64,000 nt of DNA, taken from positions 124,001 to 188,000 of the forward strand of contig NZ_JASHKA010000008.1 of NCBI RefSeq assembly GCF_030732845.1. Reading direction: 5' to 3'. Source of the stretch: Roseibium sp. MMSF_3544. Its GTDB lineage: Bacteria; Pseudomonadota; Alphaproteobacteria; Rhizobiales; Stappiaceae. A model generated the notes under the pieces. That model saw only the letters and a list, made by a program, of their open reading frames with translations, did no database searches and was not told the DNA's origin. Position 1 is the stretch's first letter. Each line of letters starts with the position of its first letter. Below are positions 60,032 through 64,000 of the stretch, in pieces. The position numbers were made by a program, and so were the translations under genes.

Positions 60032-61210
60032 ATGGACCGCCAAGTTACCCCGGACGGGTACTTCAGTGCCGGTAGCTGCAGCATTGAAGACTTCAAGGCT
60101 CTGGTTGATCAGCGGCTCGACCGATCCGATGTACCGCATGCGGACGGCATCGAGGCCAACATCCCGGTTTATAGTGTGCCCGCTTTGGAGCGGGTTCTCT
60201 CGGGAACAGACAACCGCCGGCGTCTCATGTCGGAATGGGCGCGCGTTCTGAAGGACGGGGCTGGTGTCCTGGTGCTTGAGGGCGCCTATGAGGACACAGC
60301 GCCACTTGATGCGGCAACGGCCGTGTTTCTTGAAATCATCGAAAAAGAAAAAGAGGCTTCGGGCGGCGGTGCGGATCATTTCGCGGCCGCCGGAGCAAAT
60401 GACCGCATCTGGAATTCGCTTCAGAAACTCTGCCTGGAAAATCCGGACGTCTTTGCCTCGTGCTTCGCAAATCCCGCAATTTCTGCGGTCAGTGAAGCCT
60501 GGCTCGGGCCCAACTACCAGATGACCTCGCAGGTCAACCTGGTTCGGCCGGGCGGGGCGGCCCAACAGGCGCACAGGGATTATCATCTCGGTTTTCAAAG
60601 CGCCGATATCTGCGCAGGTTATCCGGCGCATGTGCATGATCTCTCGCCGGTTATGACGTTGCAGGGCGCCGTTGCTCACACCGATATGCCCGTTGAAAGC
60701 GGACCGACCAAATTGCTGCCGTTTTCGCAGCTGTACCGGCCCGGCTACATGGCTTATCGCCAGGACGCATTCAGGGACTTTTTCGAGCGCGCTTATGTGC
60801 AATTGCCGCTGAAGAAAGGCGATGCGGTGTTTTTCAATCCTGCGCTGTTTCACGCTGCCGGTGAAAACAGGAGCGGCGATATTCAGCGGCTGGCAAATCT
60901 GCTCCAGGTCTCTTCAGCCTTTTGCCGTGCAATGGAAACGCTCGATCGGCAGTCTATGTGCGAGGCTCTTTATCCGGTAATGCTCAAGAAGGTTCAGTCG
61001 GAAGGCTGGACAGGACAGTTGACGGAAGCGGCGGTGTCCGCCTGCGCGGAAGGGTATTCGTTCCCGACGAACCTGGACAGGGACCCGCCGGTAGGTGGTC
61101 TGGCACCGGAAACCCAGAAACAGCTTTTTCTGAGAGCACTGGCTGAAGGCATGCCGGTCGAAGCATTCACTGCTGAATTACAGGCTCAGGCCGGACGTCG
61201 AAAGGCTTGA
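60032..61210 (+). CDS. phytanoyl-CoA dioxygenase-family protein
   Basis: A 392-residue Fe(II)/2-oxoglutarate-dependent oxygenase of the PhyH group. The iron triad is visible as QAHRDYH (His-x-Asp) and FFNPALFHAAGENRS (distal His, with Arg for 2-oxoglutarate). VESGPTKLLPFSQLYRPGY is typical of the family. The start ATG 60032 follows GGGAGG, six bases away. It lies divergent from a LacI-type regulator, so its substrate is likely linked to a sugar or polyol-like inducer, but the actual substrate cannot be named. Confidence 0.8.
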   Translation: MDRQVTPDGYFSAGSCSIEDFKALVDQRLDRSDVPHADGIEANIPVYSVPALERVLSGTDNRRRLMSEWARVLKDGAGVLVLEGAYEDTAPLDAATAVFLEIIEKEKEASGGGADHFAAAGANDRIWNSLQKLCLENPDVFASCFANPAISAVSEAWLGPNYQMTSQVNLVRPGGAAQQAHRDYHLGFQSADICAGYPAHVHDLSPVMTLQGAVAHTDMPVESGPTKLLPFSQLYRPGYMAYRQDAFRDFFERAYVQLPLKKGDAVFFNPALFHAAGENRSGDIQRLANLLQVSSAFCRAMETLDRQSMCEALYPVMLKKVQSEGWTGQLTEAAVSACAEGYSFPTNLDRDPPVGGLAPETQKQLFLRALAEGMPVEAFTAELQAQAGRRKA

Positions 61211-61275
61211 AGATGCTAGGCAAATGCGCCGATCGGGCGTCTTGCGGGACAGCGGGCAGGAGAGACCTTTGCGGA

Positions 61276-62025
61276 TCAATCCGCTGAGGCGTAACCATTG
61301 CCGATGATTTCACGGATCAGCTTGCGCTTCATGGCGCGAGCGTAGTCTTCATATCCAGCGGCAATTTCAACAAAAGCGCCGGGGCCGCTGATCACGTGGC
61401 TCTGGTAATACTCAACGGGTTCCTTGTCTTCGTCCGCGATGACCAGACCATTGACGGTAATCCCTTCAAAATTGAACGCCTTGTAGGCGCTGGCGGGAGG
61501 AAAGCCGTCATTGTTGATGCCGTCGCCGGCAACATCGATGACCTTGCGCGCACAGTTTTCCGGAGCCCGGCTCATTTGCACGGATGCATACCCGAGAGCG
61601 TAGCCGATTGCTGTCGGGAAACCGATGAAACCCCGTCTGGACTTTCTGAGAACGCTTGCCGCGCTTTCGGCGCTTTCAGTATCCGTCAGGTGCTGCCACC
61701 CGAATTGTACGAAGTGTTGTCTTTGTCCGCTCCATTCGAAACTCATGACCCAAATGCCGCCGACCGCTTCGATCGCCTGCACCACTTCGGGATGGCTGAG
61801 GGCATCTGCAAGGCCATTCAGCTGGAGATCGTGTTCGATGTGATCAACGCTCGAGGAACCATCCATTGCCAGGACCAGCGACAAGGAGCAGGCGGATGCG
61901 GAGGCAGGAAAAAGACCGCCGAGAAGAAGGCTCAAGCCAGCAGCGCTTCGACGGCAGAATTTGCTCAAGCCGGAGTGAGAAGGATACGAAAGCGCCGTGT
62001 TTGTTCGAACAAAGTGCCTGAGCAT
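61276..62025 (-). CDS. DUF1194 exported VWA-like protein
   Basis: A 249-residue exported protein with a signal segment (SAAGLSLLLGGLFPASASA) and a von Willebrand A-like fold. The MIDAS metal site is complete: VLAMDGSSSVD (D-x-S-x-S), GFPTAIG (the Thr) and VIDVAGDGIN (the Asp). This is the DUF1194 family, frequent in alphaproteobacteria, of unknown function. It probably binds a protein ligand or Ca/Mg at the cell surface. The 5' end is uncertain, since ATG 62025 has an N-terminal extension of about 28 residues before the hydrophobic segment. Confidence 0.75.
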   Translation of the reverse strand: MLRHFVRTNTALSYPSHSGLSKFCRRSAAGLSLLLGGLFPASASACSLSLVLAMDGSSSVDHIEHDLQLNGLADALSHPEVVQAIEAVGGIWVMSFEWSGQRQHFVQFGWQHLTDTESAESAASVLRKSRRGFIGFPTAIGYALGYASVQMSRAPENCARKVIDVAGDGINNDGFPPASAYKAFNFEGITVNGLVIADEDKEPVEYYQSHVISGPGAFVEIAAGYEDYARAMKRKLIREIIGNGYASAD

Positions 62026-62169
62026 CCCTGGAGCTTAGCAGCAAGCTCAAGCACGGCATAGGCAATCCGGTTTTCAAATTTAATCTAAACAGCGGGTTCA
62101 GCTTGCGTTCAGGAAGAATTGATTACACCTTGACCATCAATCGCGTGACACAGAACCGGAACAGCCTTC

Positions 62170-62424
62170 GTGAGACAGATTTTCGCCTTTTTGCTCCTGA
62201 CCTTTGCAGCCGTGATGCCGGCTGAAGCAGCTTGCTTGTCCCAATCCCAGGCAAGGCAGGCGGTCGCAAGCGGCAAGGCGGCCCCGCTCGGGTCCGTGGC
62301 AGGGCGTGCCGGAGGAGAAATAGTCAAGGCGCAGCTTTGCCAGCAGGGCGGTGGCTATGTCTATGTTCTGTCTGTGCTGAAAGGCGGCAAGGTGACGAAG
62401 GTCACAGTCAATGCCAACCGGTAG
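62170..62424 (+). CDS. small periplasmic protein, FeuN-like
   Basis: An 84-residue exported protein: signal peptide RQIFAFLLLTFAAVMPAEAA, then a small PepSY-like domain (SQARQAVASGKAAPLGSVAG and GGGYVYVLSVLKGGKVTKVT) with one Cys pair (CLSQS, LCQQG). It sits just before a response regulator and histidine kinase. In Sinorhizobium a protein of this size, FeuN, restrains the FeuP-FeuQ two-component system from the periplasm; size, export and position match. Start is GTG 62170. The name remains an inference from context. Confidence 0.65.
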   Translation: MRQIFAFLLLTFAAVMPAEAACLSQSQARQAVASGKAAPLGSVAGRAGGEIVKAQLCQQGGGYVYVLSVLKGGKVTKVTVNANR

Positions 62425-62502
62425 CTGATATATCCGCTGCGATGGCCGGAAAACGCGCCCAGATCGTAATTTTATGCCCGATTAATCAAGAAGTTGCCTC
62501 TT

Positions 62503-63171
62503 ATGCGAATTCTCGTTGTCGAAGATGATACCGATTTGAACCGTCAGCTTGTCGCTGCGCTGGAAGAAGCCGGCTACGTTGTTGACAGTGTTGCCGACGG
62601 GGAAGACGGTCACTTTCTCGGTGATACGGAACCTTACGACGCCGTCGTTCTCGATCTTGGTCTGCCGACGCTTGACGGCCTGTCGGTGCTGGAGAACTGG
62701 CGACGGGACGGGCGCACGATGCCTGTCCTGATCCTGACCGCGCGCGATCGCTGGTCCGACAAGGTGGCCGGCATCGACGCTGGCGCGGACGACTACGTCG
62801 CCAAGCCTTTCCACATGGAAGAAGTTCTTGCCCGTGTTCGGGCATTGGTGAGAAGAGCGGCTGGTCACGCATCCAACGAGCTGACTTGTGGTCCGGTGCG
62901 CCTGGATCTGCGGGCGGGGCGCGTGACCGTTGACGGTAATCCGGTCAAGCTGACCTCCCATGAGTACCGGCTTTTGTCCTATCTGCTTCACCATCAGGGC
63001 AAGGTGATTTCAAGAACCGAACTGACCGAGCATCTTTACGATCAGGACTTCGACCGGGATTCCAACACAGTGGAAGTGTTCGTCGGCAGGTTGCGCAAGA
63101 AGATCGGCTCAGACCTGATCGAAACGATCAGAGGTCTCGGCTACCGACTCGGAGCTGCCGGTGACGAGTGA
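62503..63171 (+). CDS. OmpR-family response regulator, FeuP/PhoP-like
   Basis: A 222-residue response regulator. The receiver has the acidic pocket VVEDDTD, phospho-acceptor Asp in YDAVVLDLGLP (about residue 51), Thr in LILTARD and Lys in VAKPF. The C-terminal winged helix contains LTSHEYRLLSYLLHHQGKVI and SNTVEVFVGRLRKKIG, the OmpR/PhoB type. ATG 62503 gives the standard MRILVVEDD start. It overlaps the sensor kinase by 11 bases. The PhoP-like group in rhizobia includes FeuP, which controls cyclic glucan export. Confidence 0.88.
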   Translation: MRILVVEDDTDLNRQLVAALEEAGYVVDSVADGEDGHFLGDTEPYDAVVLDLGLPTLDGLSVLENWRRDGRTMPVLILTARDRWSDKVAGIDAGADDYVAKPFHMEEVLARVRALVRRAAGHASNELTCGPVRLDLRAGRVTVDGNPVKLTSHEYRLLSYLLHHQGKVISRTELTEHLYDQDFDRDSNTVEVFVGRLRKKIGSDLIETIRGLGYRLGAAGDE

Positions 63172-64000
63172 AACCGGTGTTGAGACAGATGCACACCCAC
63201 CGGGCAAGCCGCAACGCTCGCTTGCTGCCAGACTGGTTGTCGTCGCGGCGGTCTGGTCTACGGTTGCGCTGGCATTCGCCGGTGTCTTTCTCGTCAGCCT
63301 CTATCAGCGCGCCAGCGAGCGTGCTTTCGATGCGCAGCTTGAAATCCACATCAAGGCCTTGATCTCGGAAATGCTCGAGGCGGGTGCGAATGCCGATGCG
63401 GACCCGGTCGTGCAACCGGTAAAGGCGCCGGCATATCGCGGGGATCCGCGGTTTTCGCTGCCGCTCTCTGGCTGGTATTGGACTGTCCGCCGAGCCGACA
63501 GCCCAAGTATTCTATATGCTTCCGAGTCGCTCGTTGGCGACCCGCTGAACACGCCTCCAATCGGCAATGGCGATAGCAGTGTAGGGTTCATCACCGGACC
63601 GACCGGAGACGAAATTCGCGTGCTTCAGCAGCGGATATCTATTGGAGACGTCGCCTACGTGATCGCAGTGGGGGCCGCGACTGCCGGATTCTGGGCGGAC
63701 GTTACCGAGTTCTCACGGATGGTCACGCTGACACTTTGCATCGTCGGTCTGGGGCTTATTCTGGCGATTTTCCTGCAGGTACGCGTCGGTCTGAAACCTC
63801 TGTCCAGGCTAAGGTCTTCCCTTTCGGCGGTCCGTCTTGGCGAGGCGGAACGCATCGACGAAGCGCTGCCGCGTGAAATCGCACCGTTGGCCGTTGAGCT
63901 AAACGCGCTGATCGTGTCGAACAAGGAAATCGTCGAGCGGGCGCGAACCCATGTGGGCAACCTGGCGCATGGTCTGAAAACGCCCCTGTCCGTCATTTCC
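63161..64000 (+). CDS. sensor histidine kinase, FeuQ/PhoQ-like (3' partial)
   Basis: 280 codons are visible before the window ends. GTG 63161 lies inside the end of the regulator gene. The protein has an N-terminal membrane helix (LVVVAAVWSTVALAFAGVFL), a periplasmic domain of about 120 residues, a second helix (VTLTLCIVGLGLILAIFL), a HAMP-like linker and the start of the DHp domain with the phospho-acceptor NLAHGLKTPLSVIS. The H-x-L-K-T-P motif is the PhoQ/FeuQ style. The ATPase domain lies outside the window. Confidence 0.85.
   Translation, partial: MTSETGVETDAHPPGKPQRSLAARLVVVAAVWSTVALAFAGVFLVSLYQRASERAFDAQLEIHIKALISEMLEAGANADADPVVQPVKAPAYRGDPRFSLPLSGWYWTVRRADSPSILYASESLVGDPLNTPPIGNGDSSVGFITGPTGDEIRVLQQRISIGDVAYVIAVGAATAGFWADVTEFSRMVTLTLCIVGLGLILAIFLQVRVGLKPLSRLRSSLSAVRLGEAERIDEALPREIAPLAVELNALIVSNKEIVERARTHVGNLAHGLKTPLSVIS

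Noticed and set aside
1..64000. CRISPR array, prophage, insertion sequence or conjugative element
   Set aside because: No regularly spaced repeats, no transposase, integrase, capsid or relaxase-like frame was found; the inverted repeats seen are non-coding.

Overview
The window reads as chromosomal DNA of a GC-rich marine- or soil-type alphaproteobacterium, most likely Hyphomicrobiales (a Stappiaceae/Roseibium-Labrenzia-like genome is my best guess; no rRNA is present to confirm it). Pointers are the fused cysN/cysC next to cysQ-cysD, paired small PilZ proteins, DUF465, DUF1194 and DUF2293 proteins, a feuN-feuP-feuQ-like signalling cluster, and GC-rich dispersed inverted repeats of the alphaproteobacterial kind. 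I saw no phage, transposase, integrase, conjugation gene or CRISPR array; this looks like ordinary core and soft-accessory chromosome.

Layout. 1-9.5 kb: the end of a CBM2-like exported protein, an alpha/beta hydrolase, an Asp/Glu racemase-like protein, a tiny 50-residue gene with its own terminator, a PEP mutase/isocitrate lyase-like lyase, a POT peptide transporter, an M20 amidohydrolase, a P-loop kinase-like protein and an unknown protein. 9.7-11.4 kb: tRNA-Pro and tRNA-Gln plus two tandem PilZ paralogues. 12-17.6 kb: sulfate activation (cysQ, cysD, cysN/C), a UDP-sugar epimerase and a YbaK-type deacylase. 18-22.9 kb: a divergent MnmC-oxidase-like/mnmD pair, a divergent AmpR-like regulator and class A beta-lactamase, and a 2-hydroxyacid dehydrogenase. 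23-28.7 kb: ArsR regulator with a membrane desaturase, ettA, a peptidoglycan-binding HExxH protein and a DUF2834 protein. 28.9-35.6 kb: FUSC exporter, a Tyr/Pro/His-rich exported protein, MOSC, RidA, DUF2293 and a GGDEF-EAL protein. 36-42.2 kb: GNAT, a SufR-like regulator with an ABC exporter, a SABATH-type methyltransferase divergent from an XRE regulator, and a SnoaL-like protein. 42.4-46.5 kb: a candidate RHH-type protein, then pspA-yqiJ-yqiK (a flotillin/PspA membrane-stress operon). 46.6-55.5 kb: a GltS-like FMN protein, a TM-CBS-like protein, a UGT-like glycosyltransferase, YjbQ, a P-loop protein, an SDR, a LecA-like secreted protein, DUF465 and HupE/UreJ-like proteins. 55.6-64 kb: an exported metallophosphoesterase, VOC-YafY operon, LacI/PhyH divergent pair, DUF1194 and feuN-feuP-feuQ-like genes, the last cut by the window end.

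The most unusual signal is a duplicated non-coding unit at 52.79-52.92 kb and 53.57-53.70 kb. Each copy has two CTCAC boxes exactly 11 bp apart, a matched -35/-10 pair with a 17-base spacer, a 5' hairpin whose stem is kept by a wobble change, an exposed CCTCCCC (anti-Shine-Dalgarno-like) stretch and a long GGCGCC terminator hairpin whose inner stem differs in sequence but still pairs. I read these as two sibling small RNAs of about 66-68 nt, each divergent from a minus-strand gene. Other points of note are the bacterial SABATH methyltransferase, clear candidate operators next to the ArsR, XRE, RHH and YafY regulators, three different intergenic inverted-repeat families (one supplies a gene's stop codon), and two startless coding-like fragments.
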